Virus record (IMG/VR): IMGVR_UViG_3300008259_000013
Coordinates: 1 to 64,000 of that record
Length of the DNA stretch: 64,000 nucleotides
Strand: one strand, 5' to 3'
From: a virus
Numbering within the stretch: the first letter of the stretch is position 1; each line of letters begins with the position of its first letter. The notes under the pieces are model-generated. The model ran no database searches, was not told the origin of the DNA, and saw only the letters and a program-made list of their open reading frames with translations. Both the position numbers and the translations under genes were made by a program. Shown in pieces: positions 6,868 through 15,257 of the stretch.

Positions 6868-7239
6868 TTAATCAATATATCTACCTTCTCTGTTCTTCCT
6901 TGAATACTCATTAACTAAATTGAAATACTCTTCATTACGCCTCTTGAGTGACTCTTCCAGCCGCTCAATTTCGCGCTTGGCGACCTCACCAGAGCGTTTT
7001 GCCACCTCTCGCCATGCCTTGTCAAGCCCCCATACCGGGGCAGCGTCAGCAGTACAAGCAGCACCGCCAGAGTAGCAATTCTCTGTCCACTTGTCAAGAA
7101 TCTGATCTGTAACGTGTTTAATTACCTTATCATTACAAGAAACAGACTCAAGGAATTCATTCAAATCTTCTTCTCTGACATTATCAAGAAGATCGTGCAA
7201 GTCAATTTGTAATTTACCTTCTTTGTAATTAATATTCAT
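6868..7239 (-). CDS. Hypothetical coiled-coil protein, 123 aa
   Basis: Start at ATG 7239 (MNINYKEGK), since longer starts overlap the upstream gene further. The C-terminal half is a charged helix (AKREIERLEESLKRRNEEY). Not recognised. Confidence 0.6.
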   Translation of the reverse strand: MNINYKEGKLQIDLHDLLDNVREEDLNEFLESVSCNDKVIKHVTDQILDKWTENCYSGGAACTADAAPVWGLDKAWREVAKRSGEVAKREIERLEESLKRRNEEYFNLVNEYSRKNREGRYID

Positions 7240-7444
7240 TGTCAAGAAGTATTTCGATTTCAACTATTTCATCTGGATCTACTTTTTGCCCATTCTTATA
7301 TTTAAAAGAATAACTCAAATAACAATTCTGACCATTTGCTTTTTTAAGCCGCCGCGAATGCTTGCGTTGCGCCAAAATAGCATTTTCAAGATTAAAATGA
7401 CGGCTAATAAACACATCATTAAAAGAATCCCAAAGTTCAATCAT
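7229..7444 (-). CDS. Hypothetical protein, 71 aa
   Basis: Basic middle (RKHSRRLKKANGQ). Overlaps the next gene by 11 nt. Not recognised. Confidence 0.65.
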   Translation of the reverse strand: MIELWDSFNDVFISRHFNLENAILAQRKHSRRLKKANGQNCYLSYSFKYKNGQKVDPDEIVEIEILLDNEY

Positions 7445-7446
7445 AT

Positions 7447-7707
7447 TTAACGAAAGAAACGAACTCCCCTGACAACAACAACATTTTCTTTTTCCGTCAA
7501 AAATTCGCCACCTAAATACTCGGAAACATAGCAGTCATTGTACCTTACATAGACTTCTCTTGGAATAAATTCAAGAGTTGTTTCGCCAAACTCAATCAAT
7601 GCCCCCATGTCAGGAGGATTAACTAATCTGGTATTTTCTGGCAAATTCAGGGCCAGCAGGTCTGCCTTGATCTTCTCAAGGTGCGCCAAGTAGGTTTTTA
7701 TCGTCAT
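7447..7707 (-). CDS. Hypothetical protein, 86 aa
   Basis: Start at ATG 7707 (MTIKTYLAHLEK), placed 8 nt after a promoter -10 box. Ends VVVRGVRFFR. Not recognised. Confidence 0.65.
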   Translation of the reverse strand: MTIKTYLAHLEKIKADLLALNLPENTRLVNPPDMGALIEFGETTLEFIPREVYVRYNDCYVSEYLGGEFLTEKENVVVVRGVRFFR

Positions 7708-7715
7708 GCAAGGAG

Positions 7716-7743
7716 ACGTTAGCAGGTTTTTCGCGCCCGTCAA
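7716..7743 (-). promoter_or_regulatory. Sigma70-like promoter
   Basis: TTGACG (7738-7743), 16-bp spacer, TAACGT (7716-7721), with AAAAAA upstream. A 17-nt stretch spanning the -35 (7737-7753) recurs exactly at 10198-10214. Confidence 0.6.
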
Positions 7744-7751
7744 GAGGTTTT

Positions 7752-7958
7752 TTAGGGTAAACCGTCATGCCCAACCCAGCCCATATCGCGGGGATCGTCA
7801 GTCTGGAGCCATTCCTCAACGTCAGCGGCGGCATCGCACAGCTTGGCATAGCAGGGGTGATTTGCGCCAATTGATTTTAATGTTTTATTTACTTCCTTTA
7901 AAAGGCGAATAACATCACCCTCAAGGCATTGCGATTCTTCTGGGTAATCTAGTTCCAT
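7752..7958 (-). CDS. Hypothetical protein, 68 aa
   Basis: Acidic; ends MGWVGHDGLP. One base separates it from the upstream gene. Not recognised. Confidence 0.65.
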   Translation of the reverse strand: MELDYPEESQCLEGDVIRLLKEVNKTLKSIGANHPCYAKLCDAAADVEEWLQTDDPRDMGWVGHDGLP

Positions 7959-7959
7959 A

Positions 7960-8283
7960 TTATTCTTGCGGAGCTTGAGCTAAATAAAGCTGTCCTTGAG
8001 TAGCATTTAAAACAAAAGCGTTAATTGTTTTTAAAATAGGCGTAATGTCTACTCCTACTGTTTGCCTACCATCGCCCTCATAATTATTCGCTCTATCAGC
8101 GAAACTCCAAAACGCAAGAAAATCAGAATCTCCTAGCCCTTTGGAGTTAACAAACATCAGAAAAGGCACTTTATTTTTTAAACAAAATAACCTAAACTCT
8201 TCTACCTTTTCCAAAACCATTGCTTCTGTATCAGGCAGGATGTTCGTATCTATAGATGAACCGTCAATGTGTGTGATCTTCAT
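7960..8283 (-). CDS. Hypothetical protein, 107 aa
   Basis: Strand-rich soluble protein with FLMFVNSKGLGDSDFLAFWS. Four-nt overlap with the upstream gene. Not recognised. Confidence 0.65.
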   Translation of the reverse strand: MKITHIDGSSIDTNILPDTEAMVLEKVEEFRLFCLKNKVPFLMFVNSKGLGDSDFLAFWSFADRANNYEGDGRQTVGVDITPILKTINAFVLNATQGQLYLAQAPQE

Positions 8284-8486
8284 TTCTTATAATGCACAAA
8301 ATTAGTGCAGTTACCTTTATGCACAAGATCCCAGCCATGACCATTATAGTGCTGAATATATTGACAACCATCTATTACTTTAATGTTATTGTTATTGATT
8401 CTGATCCAGAGTCCGTAACCAATAATACCAACAATAGCCAAAACAAATATTGATCCCCAAATAAAGTCTTCAGAACGCATTCTCAT
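8280..8486 (-). CDS. Small membrane-anchored protein, 68 aa
   Basis: One N-terminal membrane segment (IWGSIFVLAIVGIIGYGLWI) then a His/Asn/Cys-containing soluble tail (CQYIQHYNGHGWDLVH). The tail resembles short periplasmic domains, with two Cys. Not recognised. Confidence 0.65.
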   Translation of the reverse strand: MRMRSEDFIWGSIFVLAIVGIIGYGLWIRINNNNIKVIDGCQYIQHYNGHGWDLVHKGNCTNFVHYKK

Positions 8487-8488
8487 AG

Positions 8489-8671
8489 TTATTTTAAATC
8501 CATTTCTTTTACGTTGTTTGTGGTATATTGATGCAGTTCAGATGCAGTTTTATCAATTCTAAAAGCGTATTTATTAATAAAATGCTCTAGTAAAAATACT
8601 TCCGCTTTTAATTTAGAGTCAAAAACGCCTCCGACTTCCATGCCATCTACTAAAGCAAGATAAACTTTCAT
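8489..8671 (-). CDS. Hypothetical protein, 60 aa (paralogue of next)
   Basis: Begins MKVYLALVDG. It shares start, length and an A-V-F/Y helix pattern with the 63-aa protein at 8674-8865, which points to tandem duplication. Confidence 0.6.
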   Translation of the reverse strand: MKVYLALVDGMEVGGVFDSKLKAEVFLLEHFINKYAFRIDKTASELHQYTTNNVKEMDLK

Positions 8672-8673
8672 AA

Positions 8674-8865
8674 TTATTCTACTTCTTCTTCGTGAATAAC
8701 ACGATCAATTTCTTTAGTCAAATCTTCTTTTGATTTTCCCGCATGGATACGGTATTTCATAAAATCGGCATAAACATAATCAATAGCTTTCTCTTTATCA
8801 GAGAAAACCTTTTCAACAAAAGTTCTATCACTATTCGATTCGTCAAGAATGATGTAAACTTTCAT
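8674..8865 (-). CDS. Hypothetical protein, 63 aa (paralogue of previous)
   Basis: Begins MKVYIILDES; same architecture as the 8489-8671 product (strand, FxxKxKAxxxV helix, charged tail). Leader AATAATT directly before ATG in both. Confidence 0.6.
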   Translation of the reverse strand: MKVYIILDESNSDRTFVEKVFSDKEKAIDYVYADFMKYRIHAGKSKEDLTKEIDRVIHEEEVE

Positions 8866-8867
8866 AA

Positions 8868-9089
8868 TTATTCCACAGTTATTTCACTATCAGGATCAAG
8901 AATAACTAAATTATTCCCTGAGCAGTTTGTTCTAATAACATAAATAGCGTGATCTTCGCAATACGGATCTCTGCTGGCGTAAACGTCTGTGATAGTCGCG
9001 CCCCAAAAGTTTTCATGTATTAGTTTTTGCTTGGCGAGTTTTTTACCAACAAGTTGATCACAAAGTATTTGATTAAGAGACGATTTCAT
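8868..9089 (-). CDS. Hypothetical protein, 73 aa
   Basis: Strand-rich C-terminal half with two Cys. Same A/T leader. Not recognised. Confidence 0.65.
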   Translation of the reverse strand: MKSSLNQILCDQLVGKKLAKQKLIHENFWGATITDVYASRDPYCEDHAIYVIRTNCSGNNLVILDPDSEITVE

Positions 9090-9142
9090 ATTTATTGAAG
9101 TTCTTCAAGCAAACAAAATCTACAGCAATAAACATCGCCTTT

Positions 9143-9592
9143 TCAAGAAGACTTAGCATACTCTAGGCTTGCCAGTTCTTTTTCAGCTTTGCCGCTTTTT
9201 ACAAAATTAATTAATTTCTTTAACTCTTTAATTCTCAGATTATTAAGCTCGTTTTGTTGTCTTTGTTGCCTTACTTTCTCTTTATTAATGATATTATTCC
9301 AATGCTCATTCCATTCTTTTGTTACGTCTTTCTCTTTATTTTTATGAATGGTTGAATCGCCGTTTTTGTATACTTCTACCCATGTACAAGTGTATTTGCC
9401 CAATAGATCTCTTGGAATAATTTCACTAATTCCATGACCTAAAACTATAATTATTCCTTGTTCGTTCATCCTCTTTACATTAAAAGTCGTTCCTTTTTTG
9501 TAAGTATGTTTTGACCCCATGCAATCAAGAGTGAAATCTTCCTTGAGCGTAGCTACTGTTTGCTTGCGAACTATTTTATATAACTTATCCAT
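9143..9592 (-). CDS. Hypothetical protein, 149 aa
   Basis: The N-terminal half is strand-rich (about residues 1-80); the C-terminal half is a charged coiled coil (KVRQQRQQNELNNLRIKELK). Not recognised. Confidence 0.65.
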   Translation of the reverse strand: MDKLYKIVRKQTVATLKEDFTLDCMGSKHTYKKGTTFNVKRMNEQGIIIVLGHGISEIIPRDLLGKYTCTWVEVYKNGDSTIHKNKEKDVTKEWNEHWNNIINKEKVRQQRQQNELNNLRIKELKKLINFVKSGKAEKELASLEYAKSS

Positions 9593-9595
9593 AAT

Positions 9596-9760
9596 TTATA
9601 TCTTTTTAATTTTTACGCTCCAGACTTCGGTATTGCGAGTCATTTCTTCGATGGCGCGATTCAGGATCTCGGCATCGGTCAATCCTTCAGGAGCTTGAAA
9701 CTCGACGTAAAAGTCAGGATGATTTAATTCCACTTGATAAGTAACAGTTTTGTTTTCCAT
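9596..9760 (-). CDS. Hypothetical protein, 54 aa
   Basis: Begins MENKTVTYQVELNHPDFYVEF: strand, helix, strand (WSVKIKKI). The stop overlaps the upstream region of the 149-aa gene. Not recognised. Confidence 0.55.
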   Translation of the reverse strand: MENKTVTYQVELNHPDFYVEFQAPEGLTDAEILNRAIEEMTRNTEVWSVKIKKI

Positions 9761-9765
9761 GAAAT

Positions 9766-10053
9766 TTAAATCTTTTTAATGTATTTAGGATGCACCGCAG
9801 TCCACTTGTTGAAACGGTCAGAGTTATACTTTTTAATGGAAGTATTAAGTGCTGAACCCCATCTTCCGTCTTTGCTTGCCCAAACTATTTTAAAGTTTTT
9901 GCTGCCTTGATATAGCTCGCCATTAGAGAATTTAAATCCATCAAAGCGGTTCCCATAATGATCGAAAACTAAATACCCTTTCTTGAGAAGACGATTAGCC
10001 TTTGCCGCTTTCCGCAGGATGTTGCGCCATCTGGCCTTTTCCAGTCTATTCAT
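9766..10053 (-). CDS. Basic hypothetical protein, 95 aa
   Basis: Start at ATG 10053 (MNRLEKARWRNILRKAAKANR). Strongly basic N-terminal helix, possibly nucleic-acid binding. Not recognised. Confidence 0.6.
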   Translation of the reverse strand: MNRLEKARWRNILRKAAKANRLLKKGYLVFDHYGNRFDGFKFSNGELYQGSKNFKIVWASKDGRWGSALNTSIKKYNSDRFNKWTAVHPKYIKKI

Positions 10054-10228
10054 CTTTGGAAGTCTCGCAGGTGCAGAACCACAAGGCAAGAGAAATTGTG
10101 GAAAATTTCATCAGCCAAATTGAGAGTTGACAATGCAGGTACTTTGGGTTAGGGCCAAGAGCCAGCAAAGTCGCGCCTATAAGCCCTGCAAGCCCCACCG
10201 TCAAGAGGTTTTTTCTGTCAATTTTCAT
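10046..10228 (-). CDS. Possible 60-aa membrane protein
   Basis: Two hydrophobic stretches (LLTVGLAGLIGATLLALG and LMKFSTISLALWFCTC). It contains a second copy of the 17-nt promoter-associated repeat, so part of this stretch may be regulatory instead of coding. Confidence 0.4.
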   Translation of the reverse strand: MKIDRKNLLTVGLAGLIGATLLALGPNPKYLHCQLSIWLMKFSTISLALWFCTCETSKDE

Positions 10229-10259
10229 TTTTCCAGTCGTTTTTACTATTTAATATTAA

Positions 10260-10751
10260 TTAAGAGGGGAAAGATGCTGATCCGTTAGGCGTAATTAATT
10301 TAATAGAATCAATGACTTCCGTTTCTGTTTCTTTAGCAAACCCACAAAAATCAGGACCATAAACAAAAGCGTCTGTGATTTTGTTGTTATATTCTATTTG
10401 AGTTTGATTGGTAACAAAATTTGTTCCTTGTACATAAACCCAAATGTTAGAATCAGAAGCTGAGTAAAACGAAGTCACCGTGGGAACACCTACAATAGTT
10501 TTAACTTCAAAAACTATATCGCTTGTAAAAGCTCCATTTGGGGTTTCTACTCTGAAAGAAGCTGTATTCGCAGAACCTTCCGGTATCGAAACACCCAACG
10601 AAGAGTCTGAATAAACACTAACATTAATACACTCAACAGACCCAAAAAAAACTTTTGTTTGTTCTTGAATAAAGTTGCTTCCAGATAAATAAACCCATTG
10701 CCCTATTTGTCCTATTGTTGTTGATAATGATTCTATTGTTGGTGTGTTCAT
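10260..10751 (-). CDS. IPT/TIG-domain protein, probable virion surface protein
   Basis: 163 aa with two Ig-like IPT/TIG repeats. Each has the pattern GQWVYLSGSNF or NIWVYVQGTNF, then strand, then ETPNG or ITPNGSASF (residues about 5-80 and 85-163). Such domains are common in capsid and tail decoration proteins that bind carbohydrates. The AGTGTAAW-type motif 9 nt before the start, shared with the structural gene at 51992, supports late expression, although neighbours are early-type. Confidence 0.7.
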   Translation of the reverse strand: MNTPTIESLSTTIGQIGQWVYLSGSNFIQEQTKVFFGSVECINVSVYSDSSLGVSIPEGSANTASFRVETPNGAFTSDIVFEVKTIVGVPTVTSFYSASDSNIWVYVQGTNFVTNQTQIEYNNKITDAFVYGPDFCGFAKETETEVIDSIKLITPNGSASFPS

Positions 10752-10760
10752 ACTAATTTT

Positions 10761-10770
10761 TATTACACCT
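10761..10770 (-). promoter_or_regulatory. AGTGTAAW-class late promoter
   Basis: AGGTGTAATA on the minus strand, 9 nt before the IPT/TIG gene. No -35 seen. Confidence 0.55.
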
Positions 10771-10775
10771 AAAAA

Positions 10776-11123
10776 TTAAATATCGCCTTGATGAATCAAA
10801 TACCCTTCAGAACAAAGATCACAAAAGATATGCCAAGCAGGAATCAAATGAATCCTGCCATTATCAGGAGCATTGAACCAAGCATCATTAAACGTACTAA
10901 CAATACTTGGATCTCTTTCTTTAAGCATTTTATCTAGCCCATCAGAATCCTCAAAAGTAAACATCAAAACAATCTTCTTAATTTCGGGCCAATAATAATC
11001 CACAGTTGCCCAGTAACTTTCTTTTGTAGTTGGGCAAAGATAATCACTAAAGCCTTTCTGGGCTTCTGATACTTGATTATGGAAATTAACTTGATACTGC
11101 TCTGGAACGCCAATGTAGCTCAT
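10776..11123 (-). CDS. Hypothetical protein, 115 aa
   Basis: Soluble, aromatic-rich (YWATVDYYWPEIKK) with two Cys near the C-terminus. Not recognised. Confidence 0.65.
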   Translation of the reverse strand: MSYIGVPEQYQVNFHNQVSEAQKGFSDYLCPTTKESYWATVDYYWPEIKKIVLMFTFEDSDGLDKMLKERDPSIVSTFNDAWFNAPDNGRIHLIPAWHIFCDLCSEGYLIHQGDI

Positions 11124-11126
11124 ATT

Positions 11127-11318
11127 TTATTCTTCAATAATGATATACTGATATTTTCTAACTTCATTCATCAAACAACCATAACATCTATGAACGCACC
11201 AATCTGGAATATAATACATATAAGTATCAGTATCACCACAATTAGGGCATTCATCTTGGCAACTGTCTTCAATGATTAATTCTTTGTTGTCGGTAGAAAG
11301 AATTTTCATCTCATACAT
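11127..11318 (-). CDS. Zinc-ribbon protein, 63 aa
   Basis: Two Cys pairs, CPNCG (about residue 25) and CVHRCYGC (about 42-49), fit a small zinc ribbon. Overlaps the macro-like gene by 8 nt; an internal ATG would remove the overlap. Function unknown. Confidence 0.65.
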   Translation of the reverse strand: MYEMKILSTDNKELIIEDSCQDECPNCGDTDTYMYYIPDWCVHRCYGCLMNEVRKYQYIIIEE

Positions 11319-11703
11319 ATCTATAAAACTCTTCGGGTAAGATTACGTTATCAAATACTCCTGTTTTAATTATCTTAAATAGTGGGGCAATGTCTTCTGG
11401 CCGATAGCCAGCCAAGCCGCATCCGATTTTTGAAACAAGAAATTCGTACTCTGGGTGAGAAAATGCTACTGCGAGGAAAGTATCAATGTGAACTTGAATC
11501 TTGTCAAGAGGCAAGGTTTGAATTTTTTTGTCCTTGGTAGGAATGCCGTAGGTCTGCCCGTTCAGTCCATACTCGCCCATCTTGGCCCCCCAACGCAAGG
11601 CTAATTTTGCAGCACCAGCACCATGAATCCCTTTTTCGTTGGCTCCATAAACGAAGACTTGATTCGGCTCAAGGTGACGAATATTTTCTGGAGTATATTT
11701 CAT
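11311..11703 (-). CDS. Macrodomain-like phage protein
   Basis: 130 aa. FVYGANEKGIHGAGAAKLAL at residues 17-36 and later VSKIGCGLAGYRPEDIAPLF match a macro-like family seen in many phages and bacteria that may bind or process ADP-ribose-type ligands. Ligand and reaction are not shown by the sequence. Four-nt overlap with the upstream gene. Confidence 0.75.
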   Translation of the reverse strand: MKYTPENIRHLEPNQVFVYGANEKGIHGAGAAKLALRWGAKMGEYGLNGQTYGIPTKDKKIQTLPLDKIQVHIDTFLAVAFSHPEYEFLVSKIGCGLAGYRPEDIAPLFKIIKTGVFDNVILPEEFYRYV

Positions 11704-11954
11704 ATTTTATATTTACTATTTTCTAATCCACAAATTAGAACTCCGCTTGCATTGTATTCTTCTGCGAGAGAAATGGCAACAGTAAGGCCAGAATCGTAGC
11801 CCATTTTATAAGCATCTAAAGAAGCCTTCCGAGAAGATACGTCATACAAGACCCAGTTGTCAATACCTTGTTGCTTGAAATAATTTCCAAGAAATATTGC
11901 TGCATCCTTGACTTCTTGAGGGATTTCATGGTGCAAATTTATGTCGGGGGACAT
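11700..11954 (-). CDS. Hypothetical protein, 84 aa
   Basis: Helical with a small hydrophobic patch; ends VLICGLENSKYKI. Coupled to the macro-like gene. Not recognised. Confidence 0.6.
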   Translation of the reverse strand: MSPDINLHHEIPQEVKDAAIFLGNYFKQQGIDNWVLYDVSSRKASLDAYKMGYDSGLTVAISLAEEYNASGVLICGLENSKYKI

Positions 11955-11961
11955 ATTATTT

Positions 11962-12144
11962 TTATTCTTCTTTGTTCATTTCTTTCAATTCCTTAGCCAA
12001 TTCAAACAAAGAATCAATTTCAGTAAAAGTACCACTAGCAACACAATGTTCACTAAATGTTTTTTTGTCAAGCATATAACATAAGGCTTTAATGTTGTGG
12101 CTTAAGGTTACAATTTTTAATTTATTGTCGTTAGTCATTTTCAT
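11962..12144 (-). CDS. Hypothetical protein, 60 aa
   Basis: Helical; ends ELKEMNKEE. An ATG two codons downstream (12138) is an equally good start. Not recognised. Confidence 0.6.
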   Translation of the reverse strand: MKMTNDNKLKIVTLSHNIKALCYMLDKKTFSEHCVASGTFTEIDSLFELAKELKEMNKEE

Positions 12145-12151
12145 ATTTTTA

Positions 12152-12385
12152 TTATTCTTCTACTTTCTCATAAGTAGCTTCAAAGATATCAGGTTTGCAA
12201 GGATAGTGTTCTCCTTTTATACCAGTAATAATATAATCACCGGGAGTAACTATATGTCCTCCTTCAAGGGTTTTTATCCAACCGTTTTGAGTTGGAACGC
12301 CATCTAGTATCACCACTTCTGGATGATCGCCATGCTTGAACCATTGCGTTGCTTCTATAATTACGGGTTTTTTTCTGTATTTCAT
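12152..12385 (-). CDS. Conserved phage protein (MKYRKKPVIIEA family), 77 aa
   Basis: The opening MKYRKKPVIIEATQW and the closing PGDYIITGIKGEHYPCKPDI are hallmarks of a small protein found in many tailed phages of Gram-negative and Gram-positive hosts. Function unknown. Confidence 0.75.
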   Translation of the reverse strand: MKYRKKPVIIEATQWFKHGDHPEVVILDGVPTQNGWIKTLEGGHIVTPGDYIITGIKGEHYPCKPDIFEATYEKVEE

Positions 12386-12387
12386 AA

Positions 12388-12564
12388 TTAATTAAAAAAA
12401 TGATTACCGTCATCTTGATCCATAACATCTTCTACATGAAAGTCGTCAAAATTAAAATCCCAAACGCTCATTCTACATTTAGAACAAACAGAAATACTGT
12501 CGCCGCTCCAAGACACGGCGCAATCTTCTAGTTTGGCTTTGGATTTAGTTTTTGAGCAAATCAT
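12388..12564 (-). CDS. Cys-containing hypothetical protein, 58 aa
   Basis: MICSKTKSKAKLEDC, then VCSKCRMSVW: a possible half zinc ribbon with an acidic tail. The start overlaps the end of the upstream gene by 4 nt. Confidence 0.55.
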   Translation of the reverse strand: MICSKTKSKAKLEDCAVSWSGDSISVCSKCRMSVWDFNFDDFHVEDVMDQDDGNHFFN

Positions 12565-12929
12565 ATCTTTTTAATGCTAACGCTTTCGCTATAATAACCA
12601 TTTGATTCGCCAAGGAACCAGAATTCCAAACTAGCATTTGCAGTCTTCAAAACATATTTAGTCCAAGTGTGACGATCATTATAATATTCATTATGCCAAT
12701 CAGGATCATTTGCGCCAGCATCTTCTTCTGCAAAAATTACTTCACCAATCAATTCATTAACATTTCCGATAACTTTAACAATGCGAACGTGTTCGCAACA
12801 ATCTTGTTCGTGATATACTTTATAAGTTTCATCATTAGTTCTGATGAATACTTCATCGCTATTTATTTCCAGACCATTTATTTCTTTAATTATCTTGCCT
12901 TTTAACTCGAAAAAATTTGCGTAACTCAT
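12561..12929 (-). CDS. DUF7448-like phage protein, 122 aa
   Basis: KGKIIKEINGLE at the start, YKVYHEQDCCEHV (about residue 37-49) and ELIGEVIFAEED match a phage family annotated as DUF7448. It is predicted to be strand-rich. Function unknown. Confidence 0.65.
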   Translation of the reverse strand: MSYANFFELKGKIIKEINGLEINSDEVFIRTNDETYKVYHEQDCCEHVRIVKVIGNVNELIGEVIFAEEDAGANDPDWHNEYYNDRHTWTKYVLKTANASLEFWFLGESNGYYSESVSIKKI

Positions 12930-12941
12930 ATATTTAATTTA

Positions 12942-13844
12942 TTAATCTTCCTCGTCAATATCATCGTATTCAAAGATATTTTTAAATAATCCGTAGCCAG
13001 AATAAGACTTAAATACTTTCTTCAAGTCTTCAAGCCTTGAGTCAAGTGTAGGCGGGGCTACAGGATTGTCAAGGATATATTTTTCTCTATGCTGGGTAGT
13101 CAATTTTGCCAGCTTAAGATTCAACTCAAAGATTTGGTTTTCTAATTCAGTTACATCAGGTTGAGAATTAGAATGATATTCTGCTTGAGCATTACGTCGC
13201 TTTATAGCTTCCTTGTGATTAATAACCTTTTGATATTCAGTATTGAATAATTCGTAAGACTCAGCGAGCTTGGGGAAATCTTCAAGGAAGAAATAGAACC
13301 CAATGTTCATAGGGTATTCACCACCAGAATCACCGGGGCAACCAGAGCTAGTATGGAAACCTCTAAAGCCAAGTCCATTTCCATAATTATTAAATAGCAA
13401 AGAATTTATAGAATCGCTGGAATTCTTATTCTTTTTATAATTAAAGATATTGCCTTTAACTTGCCCACTCCAACCTAGAAATTTAGTAGGATAATTATCG
13501 TCTTTGCCACTCCAATTAGTTTTCTTTCCGATTGGTGCGGCGTGAGAATTAGAAACATTTCCGAAAGAAACATCAACTTCAATCTCGCAATCAAGATTCC
13601 AGAATTCTTTGGCTTTTTCTTTTATTAGCTTGGGAATGTCTTCGATATTGGTAAGATTTAAGCGAACCCAATCTTTCTTTTCGATATTAGATTCGTTTTG
13701 CAGTCTCTTTTGCTCTGCGGCAATTGCAGCCTCTTCCTTGGCTTTGATTGCTGCGGCAGCACTACGTTCAGCTTCTGCACGGGAGCGGCATTTCTTGCCA
13801 GTCTCGGGGCAAAGGTATACAGTTTGGGTTTTAATTTCTTTCAT
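12942..13844 (-). CDS. Hypothetical protein with basic N-terminal motif, 300 aa
   Basis: Start at ATG 13844. The N-terminus has a possible small metal or DNA-binding motif (YLCPETGKKCRSRAEAERS) followed by an Ala/Glu/Lys coiled coil. The middle is Gly/Asn-rich, and a second coiled coil lies at about residue 210-250. The C-terminus is acidic. Not recognised. Confidence 0.65.
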   Translation of the reverse strand: MKEIKTQTVYLCPETGKKCRSRAEAERSAAAAIKAKEEAAIAAEQKRLQNESNIEKKDWVRLNLTNIEDIPKLIKEKAKEFWNLDCEIEVDVSFGNVSNSHAAPIGKKTNWSGKDDNYPTKFLGWSGQVKGNIFNYKKNKNSSDSINSLLFNNYGNGLGFRGFHTSSGCPGDSGGEYPMNIGFYFFLEDFPKLAESYELFNTEYQKVINHKEAIKRRNAQAEYHSNSQPDVTELENQIFELNLKLAKLTTQHREKYILDNPVAPPTLDSRLEDLKKVFKSYSGYGLFKNIFEYDDIDEED

Positions 13845-13846
13845 AA

Positions 13847-14191
13847 TTAACTCCATCTACGGTGATCTTCTGCGATCCACTCTTTGCCATCGTATTCTTC
13901 AATAATCCATTCAACATCATCAGGGATCTCAACGATCTTTAATTCAGAATAAGTACCATCTGCTTTTTCTCCAAGCTCATTTACAACTTCGACAAGAATA
14001 GGATCATTTCTTTTGATATCGCCTTCATAAAAATAATTGCCATCTTTCTTTTCATTTAAATAATAATGAGTTAGTCCTATACTTTTATTACGCTCAAGAA
14101 TTAGATTAAGACCTTTCTTCTTGGCATATAAAAGAACAGCTTCTTGGCTAAGACCAAAGCCGCCAAAGCATTTATTTATTACGATTTTCAT
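13847..14191 (-). CDS. Conserved phage protein (INKCFGGFGLS family), 114 aa
   Basis: Start at 14191. IVINKCFGGFGLSQEA, RNDPILVEVVNELGEKADG and EEYDGKEWIAEDHRRW match a small protein widespread in phages and prophages; function unknown. Overlaps the upstream gene by 20 nt. Confidence 0.75.
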   Translation of the reverse strand: MKIVINKCFGGFGLSQEAVLLYAKKKGLNLILERNKSIGLTHYYLNEKKDGNYFYEGDIKRNDPILVEVVNELGEKADGTYSELKIVEIPDDVEWIIEEYDGKEWIAEDHRRWS

Positions 14192-14687
14192 TTTTCTTAA
14201 AGCCTTTGGTTTGCTTTCTGATGCCGGTGATTTCGTAACAACCCCAATCAATCTTATTTACTCCAAACTCATAATCAGGAGGAATAATTAAGTGATTCTT
14301 CAAGATGTATTGCTTTATCTTGCGTTGGGCGTTGTTGTTGCTGGCGAACTGCTTGCCAACAATGTCAGGGGCAAAGTTAGTGGGCTTTTCGCTCTTCTTC
14401 AAGCCTTTTTTTGCAGCTTTTTTCGCAGCTTTTGCCGCCTCTTGAGCAAGAACTCTCTTCTTGCTTTCTAGTGCCAGTTTAGCCCTCAAAGCGTTTCCGC
14501 GAAGGAGCTTGACAGGCTCAGGATTTTCTGGATTAATTTCATCTTCATCATTACGAAAACCTCGACGCTGTTCCCATGCTTTAAATTTTTCATTTATCAT
14601 GGAATAAGTTCCTTGCGGGATATCTGATCCTTTGGCATCCCACCATGCGTAACTTTGTTTGTATCCTGCTTTGTATTGTTCGCTCAT
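14172..14687 (-). CDS. Basic hypothetical protein, 171 aa
   Basis: Contains an Ala/Lys helix (AQEAAKAAKKAAKKGLKK, about residues 80-97) typical of non-specific DNA or RNA binding, then a folded C-terminal part. Not recognised. Confidence 0.65.
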   Translation of the reverse strand: MSEQYKAGYKQSYAWWDAKGSDIPQGTYSMINEKFKAWEQRRGFRNDEDEINPENPEPVKLLRGNALRAKLALESKKRVLAQEAAKAAKKAAKKGLKKSEKPTNFAPDIVGKQFASNNNAQRKIKQYILKNHLIIPPDYEFGVNKIDWGCYEITGIRKQTKGFKKNENRNK

Positions 14688-14688
14688 T

Positions 14689-15246
14689 TTAGTGAATATC
14701 TAGTGTGTCGTGATTAATGTAAAGATTGTCTTTAACAGTAGCTCTGAAAGTTTTGTACCAATTGTCCATGTTGTTTTCTACGCCATAAATATAATTGCCA
14801 TACTTATTGCATCCATACAATGGCAAAGGACCAATCTCTCTAATTTTTTTGATTTCTTTTTTAGCAGGTTGATAAGGTTGACCAGCGACTTTAACTTCTG
14901 GGGTATAGGTCTTTTCAGCTTCTATAAATAGAATAAATAACTCAGCAAAAAACTCAATAGAACTATCCTTTACTGCGTGTTGAGTCTCTCCAAGGAAAAG
15001 TTCATAATAGCCAGAAAAATTACCAGAATAGGCTTCGCTGAATGCATAAAGAGAACAATTATAATTTTGATAAACTCCACTCAATCGAAGCGAATGATGA
15101 ACATCATCAAGGCGAAAGCGAGGTTTGTAGTTCTTGATAGCTACTTCAATAGCTTTTTCTTTTGTACTATAATTAAGACGCAAAGGATCAGGAAGCCTTT
15201 CTTGGTCATAGGCATCGCTGATGCTATAATATTCAAAAGATTGCAT
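14689..15246 (-). CDS. Hypothetical protein, 185 aa, downstream of pseudoknot RNA
   Basis: Soluble, Tyr-rich (GYYELFLGE, YNCSLYAFSEAY); no family recognised. Its 5' region carries the pseudoknot RNA at 15258-15366, followed on the minus strand by a U-tract that ends at the start codon, so expression may be controlled by that RNA. Confidence 0.65.
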   Translation of the reverse strand: MQSFEYYSISDAYDQERLPDPLRLNYSTKEKAIEVAIKNYKPRFRLDDVHHSLRLSGVYQNYNCSLYAFSEAYSGNFSGYYELFLGETQHAVKDSSIEFFAELFILFIEAEKTYTPEVKVAGQPYQPAKKEIKKIREIGPLPLYGCNKYGNYIYGVENNMDNWYKTFRATVKDNLYINHDTLDIH

Positions 15247-15257
15247 AAAAAAGAAAA

